64,000 bases of DNA from Pinibacter soli (GCF_029961145.1 NZ_JASBRG010000002.1:62001-126000), one strand, 5' to 3'; positions 25,891 through 35,416 are shown, numbered from the stretch's first letter. Numbers and translations are program-made. The notes: generated by a model from the sequence alone, not told the origin.

Positions 25891-27594
25891 ATGAAATTCT
25901 TTTTTACAGCCGTAGCAATGCTGTTTCTTAACTATGCTTCATATGCCCAGGCAAAAAGATTCGACATACTGATTACCGAAATCATGCCTATTCCCTCGCC
26001 CGTGGTGGGCTTGCCTCCGGCAAAATATGTGGAAATTAAAAATGCTTCGCCGACTGTCATCAATCTTAAAAACTGGAAGCTTTGCTCTGCAAATTCAGCA
26101 GCTGCAATCAGTCAAAGTGTTTTATTGAAACCAGACAGCTTTCTGTTGATCTGCACCAGCAGTAATCTCGCGGCATTGTCCACCATTGCACCGACCATTT
26201 CCGTTACCAATTTTCCGACGCTGTATGCAGATGGTGACGAAATCTTCCTTCTTTCTCCCGAGGGCAAAACCATTCACAGCGTGAGTTACAGTCGCAGTTG
26301 GTTTAACGACATCAAAAGCAAGGGCGGCTGGAGTCTCGAAATGATCGATACACAAAATCCTTGTGGTGGCGCATCTAATTGGACGGCAAGCATAAATGAC
26401 AAAGGCGGTACACCTGGAAAAGAGAACTCGGTAAAAGCCGTAAACATTGATAATACCGCACCACAATTATTGAAAGCTTTTGCCAGCGACGAAAAACACA
26501 TCACGCTGGTCTTTAACGAACCTGTTGACAGTATACAGGCTTCTGTCAAGACCAACTATATGCTTAACGATAACGCAATAGCCTCGGTTGTCGTCAAACA
26601 GCCCTCATTTACAAATGTCATTCTTGAGTTCACCAACAGTTTAACAGTAAATAGACCTTATGATTTTTCTCTAAGCAACATTGAAGATTGCAGCGGAAAT
26701 ACTATGGATAACATGGTTATCAAAACAGGTCTTCCTTCAGCCACAGACAGCTTCGACATTGCGATAAACGAAATACTTTTCAACCCAACTCCTACCGGCG
26801 TTGATTATGTGGAACTATACAACCGCAGCAATAAAATACTTGATGTAAAAGAACTCTACATTGCTAATCGTTCATCATCGGGCGAACTTAACTCCATCAA
26901 ACAACTTACAACAGAAAGCCGGTTACTCTTTCCAAATGATTACCTGGTGATAAGCGAAAACTCAATGGCAGTGCGGAAAGAATACCTCGTAAAAAATCCT
27001 GAAATGATGATTGAACTTTCGTCAATGCCGTCATTCCCCAATGAAAATGGCTCTTGTATAATTTTAAACAAGCAGGGAAGAATCATTGACGACTTGCGAT
27101 ATGACAGCAAATGGCATTTCGCATTAATTGAAAATCCCAAAGGCGTTGCTCTTGAAAGAACCGATTTTGATGCTCCCACCCAAAACCAAAGCAACTGGCA
27201 CTCCGCCGCAGCTAGTGCGGGTTATGGCACGCCTACATATCAAAATTCCCAATTCAAAACAAGCGAACAGCCGCAAGGGATGATTGATATTTCGCCGAAA
27301 GTTTTTTCTCCCGACAATGACGGCTTCGATGATTTTGCTACGATCAACTATCAATTTTCTGAGCGAGGTTATGTTTGCAACATTTACATTTTTGATGCCA
27401 AAGGAAGTCCGGTAAGAAATCTCGTAAAGAACGGGTTATGCAGCCAGAGCGGCTATTTCAGATGGGATGGCGTGGACGAGCAAGGCAAGCCGTTGCCCAT
27501 TGGAAACTATATTGTCGTTACAGAAATTTTCAACCTGCAGGGAAAGTCGCAGCTATTTAAGAATGTGGTGGTATTGGCGCGGAGACTACGGTAA
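25891..27594 (+). CDS. Lamin-tail-domain secreted protein with T9SS C-terminal domain
   Basis: A 567-residue secreted protein with a signal peptide ending at SYAQA. Two lamin-tail domains are visible: one starts at FDILITEIMPIPS (about residue 24), the other at FDIAINEILFNPTPTGVDY (about 289). An Ig-like segment (DNTAPQLLKAFASDEKHITL) separates them. The C-terminal 90 residues form an FlgD-like sorting domain (KVFSPDNDGFDDFATINY to FKNVVVLARRLR), so export through the T9SS is likely. The role of lamin-tail proteins outside the cell is unknown. It is divergent from asd. Confidence 0.88.
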   Translation: MKFFFTAVAMLFLNYASYAQAKRFDILITEIMPIPSPVVGLPPAKYVEIKNASPTVINLKNWKLCSANSAAAISQSVLLKPDSFLLICTSSNLAALSTIAPTISVTNFPTLYADGDEIFLLSPEGKTIHSVSYSRSWFNDIKSKGGWSLEMIDTQNPCGGASNWTASINDKGGTPGKENSVKAVNIDNTAPQLLKAFASDEKHITLVFNEPVDSIQASVKTNYMLNDNAIASVVVKQPSFTNVILEFTNSLTVNRPYDFSLSNIEDCSGNTMDNMVIKTGLPSATDSFDIAINEILFNPTPTGVDYVELYNRSNKILDVKELYIANRSSSGELNSIKQLTTESRLLFPNDYLVISENSMAVRKEYLVKNPEMMIELSSMPSFPNENGSCIILNKQGRIIDDLRYDSKWHFALIENPKGVALERTDFDAPTQNQSNWHSAAASAGYGTPTYQNSQFKTSEQPQGMIDISPKVFSPDNDGFDDFATINYQFSERGYVCNIYIFDAKGSPVRNLVKNGLCSQSGYFRWDGVDEQGKPLPIGNYIVVTEIFNLQGKSQLFKNVVVLARRLR

Positions 27595-27607
27595 TGTTTT
27601 TTTGTTG

Positions 27608-27766
27608 ATAGGTAGACCGGCCGCCAGTTACCAGTAACCGGACTTTTAGTACCGTCATTTAAAAAAAATAGAAACTGCATGTGTATGCAGCTTCTATTTT
27701 CTATTAAAACGTCGTAGTGAATGTACTGGCTACTTGTAACCGGCTACCGGCCACTGTTACCAATAG
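27608..27766. repeat. Inverted repeat of the CCGGnnACCGGCCAC word family flanking a terminator
   Basis: ACCGGCCGCCAGTTACCAGT and a right arm of GGCTACTTGTAACCGGCTAC and ACCGGCCACTGTTACC type words bracket the central hairpin at 27665-27700. The lamin-tail and PfkB genes converge here. Confidence 0.6.
27665..27700. terminator. Bidirectional terminator between lamin-tail gene and PfkB kinase gene
   Basis: A 16-bp stem with one internal mismatch (AAAATAGAA, CTGCAT / ATGCAG, TTCTATTTT) closes a GTGT loop. A and T runs on both sides allow use from either strand. Confidence 0.85.
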
Positions 27767-27767
27767 C

Positions 27768-28691
27768 TTAACCCAACTTAATATCAAAATTCACCAGGTC
27801 AACAAATTGCTGAATACGTGCATCGATTTGTTCTTTGGTGATTTCTTTTAAACGTGTAGGACCGAATTTTTCTACGCAGAAAGAAGCCAACGCAGAACCC
27901 ATGATAATCGCTGTTTTCATATTCTCAAAAGAAATGTCTTTTGTTTTAGCGATGTGGCCCATAAAGCCTCCGGCAAATGTATCGCCAGCTCCTGTAGGAT
28001 CAAATACATCTTCAAGCGGCAATGCAGGCGCAAAGAACACCTCATTTTCATGGAACAATAAAGCACCATGTTCACCTTTCTTAATGATCAGGTATTTAGG
28101 TCCCATTTTCATGATTTGTTTTGCAGCTTTCACCAAAGAAAACTGACCGCTGAGTTGTCTTGCTTCGCTATCGTTTACCATCAATACATCAACCAGTTTC
28201 AATGTTTCCTCGAGCTCAGGCATTGCTATTTCCATCCAGAAATTCATCGTGTCCATAACTATCAGCTTCGGACGCTTTTTCATTTGCAGAATAACACTTT
28301 TCTGAATCGCAGGAGCCAGGTTACCAAGCATCAGGAACTCTGCATCCTGATAGCTTTCAGGAATAACCGGATTGAAGTCTGCCAATACGTTCAGGTCCGT
28401 AACCAACGTATCACGGCTGTTCATATCCAGGTGATAACGGCCACTCCAGAAAAATGATTTTTTGTCTTTAACAACTTCTACGCCTTCCAGTTCTACGCCA
28501 CGTTTTTTCAAATCGTTCATTTCTTCTTCAGGAAAATCATAACCTACGATTGACACTTGTTTAATGGGTTGCACAAAATTGCTGGCTGCATAAGCCACAT
28601 AAGTTGCAGAGCCACCAATGATACGGTCTGTTTTTCCAAAAGGGGTTTCAATGGCATCGAAAGCCATTGTTCCTACAGCTATTAAAGACAT
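27768..28691 (-). CDS. PfkB-family carbohydrate/nucleoside kinase
   Basis: A 307-residue ribokinase-fold enzyme that transfers phosphate from ATP to a sugar or nucleoside. The N-terminal GGSATYVAYAASNF glycine motif and the C-terminal signature DPTGAGDTFAGGFMGH, with the catalytic aspartate, are intact. MVNDSEARQLSG in the middle also fits the family. It groups loosely with ribokinase, adenosine kinase-like and fructokinase members; the substrate cannot be decided. No transporter or pathway genes are adjacent. Confidence 0.92.
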   Translation of the reverse strand: MSLIAVGTMAFDAIETPFGKTDRIIGGSATYVAYAASNFVQPIKQVSIVGYDFPEEEMNDLKKRGVELEGVEVVKDKKSFFWSGRYHLDMNSRDTLVTDLNVLADFNPVIPESYQDAEFLMLGNLAPAIQKSVILQMKKRPKLIVMDTMNFWMEIAMPELEETLKLVDVLMVNDSEARQLSGQFSLVKAAKQIMKMGPKYLIIKKGEHGALLFHENEVFFAPALPLEDVFDPTGAGDTFAGGFMGHIAKTKDISFENMKTAIIMGSALASFCVEKFGPTRLKEITKEQIDARIQQFVDLVNFDIKLG

Positions 28692-28710
28692 ATTTAATTT
28701 TTAAGTTGCG

Positions 28711-28718
28711 CAAATATA
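28711..28718 (-). promoter_or_regulatory. Candidate -7 box for the PfkB kinase gene
   Basis: TATATTTG, a full TAnnTTTG match, ends 19 bases before the ATG. Confidence 0.45.
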
Positions 28719-28719
28719 A

Positions 28720-28838
28720 TTTGAAAATTAGGATAATTTGAAAATTTGAAAATTGGGCGTACCGTAAATGTAGCATTGATAACGATTGCTTAATTCCATT
28801 TTCAAATTTTCAAATTCACACATTTTCAAATTACCCCT
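28720..28838. repeat. Inverted repeat of the AATTTGAAAATTTG word family
   Basis: AATTTGAAAATTTGAAAATT (28736-28755) faces ATTTTCAAATTTTCAAATTC (28799-28818) between the divergent PfkB and TetR genes. The same words recur near 50930 and 53815. Confidence 0.75.
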
Positions 28839-28859
28839 CCTAACAACCGTTAGTTTTAT

Positions 28860-28867
28860 TAACTTTG
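28860..28867 (+). promoter_or_regulatory. Candidate -7 box for the TetR-family gene
   Basis: TAACTTTG fits TAnnTTTG and ends seven bases before the ATG. Confidence 0.45.
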
Positions 28868-28874
28868 CCGTTTT

Positions 28875-29465
28875 ATGGCAAAGATCAAAAGCTCTAAGAA
28901 CGCGACCAAGAAGGAAACCATTGTTGAAAAAGCATCTAAACTTTTCTTTGAGAAGGGATTTAGTGCCAGCAGCATGCGCGACCTTGCGGAACGCGTGGGT
29001 GTAGAAGCTGCCAGCCTGTATAATCACATTCGCTCCAAGGAGGAACTTCTCCAGGAGATATGCTTTAAGGCAGCCCAGCATTACACGGAAAACATTGATG
29101 CCATTGAAAAAGAAGATACCCCTTTTATTCAGAAAATTGAAAAAATCTTACGCTTTCACATTGATCAAATGATCAATAATTATGAAGTGGTGCAAGTAGT
29201 TGACCGGGACTGGAAACACTTGTCTGAACCGCATCTCACCAACTATCATAATGAAAGAAGAGCTTACCGCAAACGCATTACTGCCATTGTAGAAGAAGGA
29301 ATCAGACGCAAAGAGGTAAAGGATATTGATGCACCAACCGCTGTGCTTATCATGCTGCATGCCGTTAGTGGAATTGAATCCTGGCACCGCAGCGTTCAAA
29401 AAATTTCAGCCAAAGACCTTGAGGAAAATATTTTGTTGATATTGCTCAAAGGACTAGGTAAATAA
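28875..29465 (+). CDS. TetR-family transcriptional regulator
   Basis: A 196-residue regulator. The N-terminal helix-turn-helix is typical: IVEKASKLFFEKGFSASSMR then DLAERVGVEAASLYNHIRSK (about residues 16-55). The C-terminal ligand-binding half is helical, resembling regulators of fatty-acid or acyl-CoA metabolism such as KstR2/FadR-like members, though this is weak. The divergent neighbour is the PfkB kinase and the downstream gene is obg. There is no obvious operator beyond the AATTTG word repeats, so the target is unknown. Confidence 0.9.
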   Translation: MAKIKSSKNATKKETIVEKASKLFFEKGFSASSMRDLAERVGVEAASLYNHIRSKEELLQEICFKAAQHYTENIDAIEKEDTPFIQKIEKILRFHIDQMINNYEVVQVVDRDWKHLSEPHLTNYHNERRAYRKRITAIVEEGIRRKEVKDIDAPTAVLIMLHAVSGIESWHRSVQKISAKDLEENILLILLKGLGK

Positions 29466-29620
29466 TTGAAAGTGGAAAATTGAAAATGAATGGAACTCTG
29501 GTTGCCGTGACCGTGATGATTTATTATGATTTTGAATAGATCATAATAATCATGAAAGTCATGATAATCTGCGTTCTTTCTTCGCTCATTTTCAACTTTC
29601 AATTTTCCATTTTCAATTAA
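29464..29620. repeat. Inverted repeat of the GAAAGTGGAAAATTGAAAATG word family
   Basis: AAAGTGGAAAATTGAAAATG (about 29469-29488) faces TTTTCAACTTTCAATTTTCC (about 29589-29608). The interior contains ATCATGAAAGTCATGAT-like dyads. It abuts the obg -7 box. Confidence 0.7.
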
Positions 29621-29622
29621 AC

Positions 29623-29630
29623 TATCTTTG
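29623..29630 (+). promoter_or_regulatory. Candidate -7 box for obg
   Basis: TATCTTTG fits TAnnTTTG and ends eight bases before the obg ATG. Confidence 0.5.
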
Positions 29631-29638
29631 CCACTCGA

Positions 29639-30643
29639 ATGGAAAAGACAAACTTTATAGATTATATCCGCATTTTCTGCCGAAGCGGACACGGAGGAGC
29701 TGGCAGCAAGCACTTTTTGCGCACAAAATTCAACGCAATGGCCGGTCCTGACGGGGGCGACGGCGGACGCGGTGGTCATATTATTTTACGTGGAAACAAG
29801 AACCTGTGGACCTTGCTTCACTTGCGCTATTACAAAAACGTATTGGCCGAAAATGGCGAGGCTGGCAGTGGTACAAACTGTACCGGCCGCAGCGGAAAAG
29901 ATATTTATATAGATGTTCCGCTGGGAACCATTGCAAAGGATGAAGAAAGTGGTTTGCAGGAAGTGGAAATTCTGGAAGATGGCCAGGAGGTGATCTGGAT
30001 GTACGGCGGCCGCGGTGGTTTAGGTAATTCAAATTTCGCAACACCTACCAACCAGGCGCCAGAACATGCTCAGCCGGGAGAACCTGGGACCGAAGGATAT
30101 AAATATCTTGAGCTGAAAGTATTGGCAGATGTAGGTTTGGTAGGCTTTCCCAATGCCGGCAAATCGACGCTGCTGAGCGTTATGACTGCTGCGAAACCTA
30201 AAATTGCAGACTACGCTTTTACAACATTGACTCCTCAACTTGGAATGGTAGAATATCGTGACGGCAAGTCTTTCTGTATTGCCGATCTTCCGGGAATTAT
30301 TGAGGGGGCAGCCGAAGGAAAAGGTTTAGGACATCGTTTCCTGCGTCATATTGAGCGAAACTCTATTTTGCTTTTTTTGATTCCTGCCGATAGTGCCGAT
30401 CATAAAAAAGAGTTTGATATTCTGCATAAAGAGCTTGAAGAATATAATCCGGAAATGCTGCAAAAAGATTTTGTAATAGCTGTCAGCAAAAGCGATATGC
30501 TGGATGATGAGTTAAAAGAAGCTATTGCAAAGGATCTACCGACAAACGTTCCGCACGTATTTATTTCGTCCGTTACGCAACAAGGCTTGAGAGAGCTGAA
30601 GGATATGTTGTGGGCGAGTTTGAATGAAAGCCAACAATCATAG
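29639..30643 (+). CDS. obg: Obg/CgtA GTPase
   Basis: Essential GTPase of 50S ribosome assembly and stress control. The 334-residue protein has the glycine-rich Obg fold at the N-terminus ([12 protein letters not shown] at 35-46 and [18 protein letters not shown] near 125-141). The G domain follows with P-loop GFPNAGKST at 169-177, G2/G3 [12 protein letters not shown] and [17 protein letters not shown]. It ends after the G domain, lacking the variable C-terminal extension seen in some species. The usual NKxD motif reads SKSD. Confidence 0.97.
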   Translation: MEKTNFIDYIRIFCRSGHGGAGSKHFLRTKFNAMAGPDGGDGGRGGHIILRGNKNLWTLLHLRYYKNVLAENGEAGSGTNCTGRSGKDIYIDVPLGTIAKDEESGLQEVEILEDGQEVIWMYGGRGGLGNSNFATPTNQAPEHAQPGEPGTEGYKYLELKVLADVGLVGFPNAGKSTLLSVMTAAKPKIADYAFTTLTPQLGMVEYRDGKSFCIADLPGIIEGAAEGKGLGHRFLRHIERNSILLFLIPADSADHKKEFDILHKELEEYNPEMLQKDFVIAVSKSDMLDDELKEAIAKDLPTNVPHVFISSVTQQGLRELKDMLWASLNESQQS

Positions 30644-30647
30644 ATCA

Positions 30648-30728
30648 AATTCAAAAATAAAAAGTCAAAAGTCAAAAAGGGCAACCCAAAGCGGAGACCT
30701 TCTTTTTTGACTTTTGACTTTTATTTTT
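30648..30728. repeat. Inverted repeat of the AAAAGTCAAAAGTC word family
   Basis: AAAAAGTCAAAAGTCAAAAA (30658-30677) faces TTTTTTGACTTTTGACTTTT (30702-30721), followed outward by TTCAAAAATA/TATTTTTGAA. The obg and T9SS genes converge here, so it can serve as a two-way terminator. Confidence 0.8.
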
Positions 30729-30739
30729 GAATTCTTTAC

Positions 30740-31444
30740 TTACTCTTTAATTAGCTGCAAAGTCATTCTCTCATAGCTATTCACGATCACTTCCAGGAAA
30801 TAGTTTCCTTTAGGCAAATCTTTTGTTCCTTCTATTTCAAATGAATTTTGACCGGTTGTTCCTTTTACTGATTTGCGGATCACTTCTGAGCCGTCTGTTT
30901 TATTAACTTTCATCGCCACCATCGCATCGTCGTTTAGCTCCACACTCACTCTGATGTTATTCAAAACCGGGTTAGGTGTGATGCTCATTACTTTCAGCGC
31001 TTTGGTACCGAAAACACGTACCAGCAATAGCTTTGAATAAACTGATTTGCCATCTTTATTAACTTGCTTAACACGATAATAGATGTCGTTCTTTAGCGTG
31101 TTGATAGCTCTTACATTATCTGAATAGGCGTATAACACGTTCATATCTGATGCACCTGAGCTGGGCACATCTCCTGTTTGTTGAAAATGCACACCATCCG
31201 TACTACGTTCAATTACAAAATGATCGTCAGCTTCTTCCTTGGGGGCAGTCCAGTTAAGAATCACACTATTTTTTCTGTATAGTGCCAGAAAATCCGTCAG
31301 CTGCAAGCTTGCAGAATCCGCCGGAGAACTAACTGAATTGTTTTTGCTAACATTGAATTGATCGCTGTTGCTTTGAGCAGAATATGCCTGATCATAAGAA
31401 AGACCGGCAACCAGCATACTGAGGAGAATGATACAAGTTTTCAT
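30740..31444 (-). CDS. Small secreted protein with T9SS type A sorting domain
   Basis: A 234-residue protein with a signal peptide ending near AYSAQ. A fibronectin-III-like segment follows (LYRKNSVILNWTAPKEEADDHFVIERSTDGVHFQ, described in parts, about 55-150). The C-terminal type A sorting domain starts at SITPNPVLNNIRVSVE and ends KGNYFLEVIVNSYERMTLQL. Apart from the carrier fold there is no catalytic domain. The upstream gap of 382 bases holds its promoter. Confidence 0.87.
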   Translation of the reverse strand: MKTCIILLSMLVAGLSYDQAYSAQSNSDQFNVSKNNSVSSPADSASLQLTDFLALYRKNSVILNWTAPKEEADDHFVIERSTDGVHFQQTGDVPSSGASDMNVLYAYSDNVRAINTLKNDIYYRVKQVNKDGKSVYSKLLLVRVFGTKALKVMSITPNPVLNNIRVSVELNDDAMVAMKVNKTDGSEVIRKSVKGTTGQNSFEIEGTKDLPKGNYFLEVIVNSYERMTLQLIKE

Positions 31445-31826
31445 TTCGGGTAAAATCTTTAATTAATACGATTTGTTTAACGGTATTTCTTCAGGAAAAC
31501 TTAGTTTGGATCAGTACCTGGTTTTAAATAGGAATAGAGAATTGAATATATAATTATCCGCCAAAACGGACTATATGACTAATGGTAGATTGGAGTATTG
31601 GTGCAGAGGGTTTGTTGCAGAAGAATGGATTTTCGAGACCTTATCTAACCCAAATGTATAATGGAAATCTGTTTCCTGCAAGAGAATGTGAAAAAAACGG
31701 AAAAACGGAAGTTAACACATTGAAAATCAGAACTTATATGACAATGTACGAAATACGATGTATGGTGTATGAAAGTCATTAGGGAGCAGCTCCTAATGAC
31801 TTTCATACACCGTACATCGCACATCA
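31445..31826. other. Intergenic region between T9SS protein gene and OPT transporter gene
   Basis: This 382-base gap is AT-rich. Its right end holds the 28-bp stem at 31757-31819; the left part must contain the minus-strand promoter of the T9SS protein gene, but I see no clear TAnnTTTG box. A 66-codon open frame at 31582-31782 shows no family features and overlaps the stem. Confidence 0.55.
31757..31819. terminator. 28-bp stem-loop of the TACGATGTACGA family, downstream of the OPT gene
   Basis: The core arms are 31764-31783 and 31792-31811 (20 bp perfect, GGTGTATGAAAGTCATTAGG on the left). A T-G pair and CGATGTA/TACATCG extend the stem outward. It lies eight bases past the OPT transporter stop codon. 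It is related in sequence to 3243-3299. Confidence 0.8.
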
Positions 31827-33851
31827 CTACACCTTTGTGTCTTCTTTTTTATTGCCAACAATAAAGAGCATCAACGCCATCGCGGCAAAGAAAGCAACTG
31901 CTAAAAGTGAATATCCTGTATTGCCCAATGCGCTTTCGACGGCATCACCGAGGCTGATCTTTTTCATACCGTTTTCAAAAAATACATTCAAAATAGCTAC
32001 AATTACCCCGGCCAAAGCGCCTCCCGCAACAAGACCCGTAGCAAATAGGTTTCCTTTTCTCAAATCTTCTTTTCCATCTTCTTCAACGCCTTTCTTTTTT
32101 AATCGAATATCAACGATGCCTCTAACGGCACTCCCGATAAATATTGGCAAAGTGGTTGACAGTGGCAAATATGCTCCCACCGCGAAACTTAATGCGTTAA
32201 TACCGCACAATTCTACTACCACTGCAATAAATACACCTACCAATACAAATTGCCAATCGAGGTTAAATGATAAAATGCCCTTGTCAAGAGTGGCCATTAA
32301 TGTAGCTTGTGGAGCAGGATAAATTTCGCCGATTGCGTGCTTCACACCTCTTGCAGCGAGTTCTGCAGTGGGGGTATCCAAAATTTTCACCGTCCAGCCG
32401 ATAACGATAGAGGAAACAATTGCTCCTATGAATAACGCTATTTGCTGATTTCTTGGTGTAGCCCCTATAAGAAATCCCGTTTTTAAATCCTGTGAAGTGG
32501 CGCCTGCGTTAGCCGCTGCAATACAGATAATACCACCTACAACAAGTGCCATTGGTTCGAAAACTTTTCCGCTGGATCCAAAACCTATAAACACAAGACA
32601 GGTAGCCATAACCGTTGCAATGGTCATTCCGGAAATAGGACTATTTGAAGACCCGATCAATCCCACAATCCGGGAAGCAACCGTTACGAAGAAGGCTCCG
32701 AAAATGATTACCAACACTCCAATCAAAAGTCTGTTGGCAAAGCTTCCACCTGGTATTATTGACAATAAAGACATCAATAAAATCAATCCGATACTTCCAA
32801 ACAACACCACTTTTATATTTAGATCGCGATCTGTTCGTGCAATACTTTTTTCGCCTTTTTCTTTAACTGCGCCGAGGCTTTCTTTGAATGATGAAATGAT
32901 TGTAGGAATCGTTTTTATCAATGTCATAAAACCACCGGCCGCTACTGCTCCGGCACCTATCTGACGAACATATGCACGGTAGATTGCTTCAGTTGTATCT
33001 GCAAAAGTTTGAGATTGTGGATCCCAGCCAAATTTATCAGGGCTTATCCCCAGCTTGTTTAATTGTTCAAAAATCAAATGGCCCGGTACAAGTGTTGCCA
33101 GTAAAGGAATTAAAACGAATGTACTCAGCACACTTCCCGCCACCAACACACCACCAATGCGAGGGCCAATAATATATCCAACGCCTAAATACTCCGGCGT
33201 AATTTCGCCATCAAGTCTTGCTGCCGGGAAATATTTATTTTTTAAACTTGTAACGAAGGTGGGCACATCAGCAATCACATGTAATACTTTTTGCAGAAAC
33301 GCGTACACCGCGGCTACGCCCAATCCCCAGAAAGCTGTCTTGGCAAAATCACCGCCTTTCTCTCCTGCCTCCAAAACGGCTGCACAAGCAGCACCTTCAG
33401 GATAGGGAAGCGTTCCATGTTCTTTTACAATGAGTGAACGTCTTAAAGGAATCATCATCAGTGTACCCAGCATGCCTCCGAAAATTGCCAGCGTCGTGAT
33501 GGTGATGTAATTGAAAAATTCGCCGCTAGCGGGATCACTTAAAAAAAGAAAACCCGGTAAAGTAAACACAACGCCTGAAGCGATGCTCTCACCGGCGCTT
33601 CCGGCAGTTTGTATGATGTTATTTTCAAGAATGGTTGTTTTGAAGAGAACTCGGCCAAGCGTTATCGCAAGCACCGCGATGGGAATTGAAGCCGATACTG
33701 TAAGCCCCGCTTTCAGGGCGAGGTAAACGTTCGCCGCTCCAAACAGAATCCCGAAAAATGATCCAAGGAGTACGGACTTTATCGTAAACTCTTTAATGTT
33801 GGCTTCTGACGGTATAAAAGGCTGAAAGGCTTTCTTATCGCTCATTCTCAT
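31827..33851 (-). CDS. OPT-family oligopeptide transporter
   Basis: A 674-residue polytopic membrane protein of the oligopeptide transporter superfamily. The N-terminal family segment is visible (TIKSVLLGSFFGILFGAANVYLALKAG in parts), and about a dozen or more hydrophobic helices follow. Between them lie GEITPEYLGVGYIIGPRIGG and NAGATSQDLKTGFLIGATPR. OPT members import peptides or metal chelates by proton coupling; the substrate is not decided. Starts at codons 1 and 3 (both Met) are equally possible. It is flanked by repeats and is probably monocistronic. Confidence 0.93.
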   Translation of the reverse strand: MRMSDKKAFQPFIPSEANIKEFTIKSVLLGSFFGILFGAANVYLALKAGLTVSASIPIAVLAITLGRVLFKTTILENNIIQTAGSAGESIASGVVFTLPGFLFLSDPASGEFFNYITITTLAIFGGMLGTLMMIPLRRSLIVKEHGTLPYPEGAACAAVLEAGEKGGDFAKTAFWGLGVAAVYAFLQKVLHVIADVPTFVTSLKNKYFPAARLDGEITPEYLGVGYIIGPRIGGVLVAGSVLSTFVLIPLLATLVPGHLIFEQLNKLGISPDKFGWDPQSQTFADTTEAIYRAYVRQIGAGAVAAGGFMTLIKTIPTIISSFKESLGAVKEKGEKSIARTDRDLNIKVVLFGSIGLILLMSLLSIIPGGSFANRLLIGVLVIIFGAFFVTVASRIVGLIGSSNSPISGMTIATVMATCLVFIGFGSSGKVFEPMALVVGGIICIAAANAGATSQDLKTGFLIGATPRNQQIALFIGAIVSSIVIGWTVKILDTPTAELAARGVKHAIGEIYPAPQATLMATLDKGILSFNLDWQFVLVGVFIAVVVELCGINALSFAVGAYLPLSTTLPIFIGSAVRGIVDIRLKKKGVEEDGKEDLRKGNLFATGLVAGGALAGVIVAILNVFFENGMKKISLGDAVESALGNTGYSLLAVAFFAAMALMLFIVGNKKEDTKV

Positions 33852-33885
33852 CGTTTTTTAAGAGCCGTCAAGATACGGAGAAAGT

Positions 33886-34137
33886 TATAAGTTATGAGTA
33901 GTAAGTAATGAGTTTTGGGTGGTGGAATTTGAGAGATTTACCATTATGGCGCTGGAATGTACAAAGCAAGGCTTACGATGTACGAAAGTCTGTCGAGTGT
34001 TACTCTTCTGCTTAAAACTTAAGGCCTAATGCCAAACGCACTGCTTTTGCTTAGACATTACCTTACGCCTAGCTAGAATTTCACTCTTCATTTCCGTTTC
34101 TACACAGAAAAATTCCTAATTCTTAATTCTTAATTGG
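33886..34137. repeat. Mosaic of dispersed intergenic words upstream of the OPT gene
   Basis: The stretch contains AGTTATAAGTTATGAG and GAGTTTTGGGTGGTGG (33886-33928), whose reverse complements occur near 20417-20446 in a different order. It also contains TACGATGTACGAAAGTC (about 33977-33993) of the 3243/31757 family and a TTCTTAATTCTTAATT tandem near 34118. No gene is evident. Confidence 0.6.
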
Positions 34138-35145
34138 CTACTTCGGTTTATACTTCGATCCCTCAAAAATCGCCTTGGCACTTGTTTGCATTACCTGCTG
34201 AGGAGTAAGTGAAGAATTCTTAGCCACATAAGCCTTTACAATTTGCCAGCCGATCCATTGGCCGATATTGCCGGGGCTATCTTCCGGAAAGCCTTGGGTA
34301 GATGGGCCTTCGCCAACATATAATTCTATAAAAGAATGATCCGTTGTAAAAATATCTGTTTGCTGAAGCATATAGTTCCACACATTTCCTTCGTTCGCTT
34401 TTGCCCAGTCAAGTTGCTTTTTTGTGAATCCTGTTTTCAAACTATCATCCGCTTTCGGAACAAACTTGTCAAGCAAATACCATCTTTTTCCTTTTTCTAC
34501 CATTTGCTCAACCAATGACAAAGCGCCGCTTTGATCGGGAAACAGATCTTCCACAACGCCTTTCATACAATTCACTGTGATATATTTTTTCTCAAAACGA
34601 CGGGAGATATACGATGGAAAAATCTCCTGCCCCTGATCGCTCATATAAAAAGGATAGTTTCTTCCCGCATAGGATTGCAACCCTATCGCCAATCCGCTTG
34701 GCGTAAGCGCCACACCTGGCGCATCGAATGGCCCGATGAATGTTATAATTCTCGGCGTTTTATATTTTGGGAAATAATATTCCACATGCTGAAATGCATC
34801 TTTCAGCTCGGGCTTCAGCCAGGAAAGATCGCTATATTGCTTTTGTAGAAAATCATTCACCGCTAAGTAACTGCTGATGAAATGTTTTGCGGCTACAGGC
34901 AAAACTTTGTTCGTATCGTTTATTGGCCCCGCGCCGAGAATGTTTTCAGTAAAATCGTTTGCAAAACCCGGAAACTGTTTTTCAATTGCTTTCAAACCAG
35001 GCATAGCATTATTACTGTCTATCTTAAAGAACGGCTGCTCAAAGCGGTCAATTTGAATATCGACGGGCACTTTGCTTACATCGGGGCCAGCGTTACCACA
35101 TGAAAATAAAAAAAAAGCGAGTGAACCGTATATCAGTTTTTTCAT
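34138..35145 (-). CDS. gldB: Gliding motility lipoprotein GldB
   Basis: A 335-residue lipoprotein with lipobox LFSC (cysteine 16). GldB-family features include VPVDIQIDRFEQPFFK after the signal, PRIITFIGPFDAPGVALTPSGLAIGLQ in the middle (in parts) and the C-terminal GEGPSTQGFPEDSPGNIGQWIGWQIV. GldB is required for gliding in F. johnsoniae; its biochemical activity is unknown. It is divergent from nadE, a neighbour pair also found in other Bacteroidota. gldC, which often follows gldB, is not downstream here. Confidence 0.92.
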   Translation of the reverse strand: MKKLIYGSLAFFLFSCGNAGPDVSKVPVDIQIDRFEQPFFKIDSNNAMPGLKAIEKQFPGFANDFTENILGAGPINDTNKVLPVAAKHFISSYLAVNDFLQKQYSDLSWLKPELKDAFQHVEYYFPKYKTPRIITFIGPFDAPGVALTPSGLAIGLQSYAGRNYPFYMSDQGQEIFPSYISRRFEKKYITVNCMKGVVEDLFPDQSGALSLVEQMVEKGKRWYLLDKFVPKADDSLKTGFTKKQLDWAKANEGNVWNYMLQQTDIFTTDHSFIELYVGEGPSTQGFPEDSPGNIGQWIGWQIVKAYVAKNSSLTPQQVMQTSAKAIFEGSKYKPK

Positions 35146-35416
35146 TGTCAGTCATATTTGTTCCAGCGCTCCCAGAACGCCGTCGTTTTCAAAACAGTAA
35201 TGAAACGTTGCGGGTATTATTTTATTACTGAAATTTGCTATTACAACAAAACGTTGTGAAATGAGCTGGCGCAAATTAAGCACAAGATTTGATTAATTTT
35301 CTTCCAGCAATAAACAAGATTATCAGATGAAATGAGCATGCTTACCATTTTACCTCCCGAATGCATGATACATTTATGCGAATTCCATCTGACCAAAATA
35401 AATTCAAAAATTACAG

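Noticed and set aside
31582-31782. 66-codon frame MVDWSIGAEG in the gap next to the OPT gene
   Set aside because: It runs into the 31757-31819 stem, has no domain or signal, and its codon pattern is unlike the neighbours.
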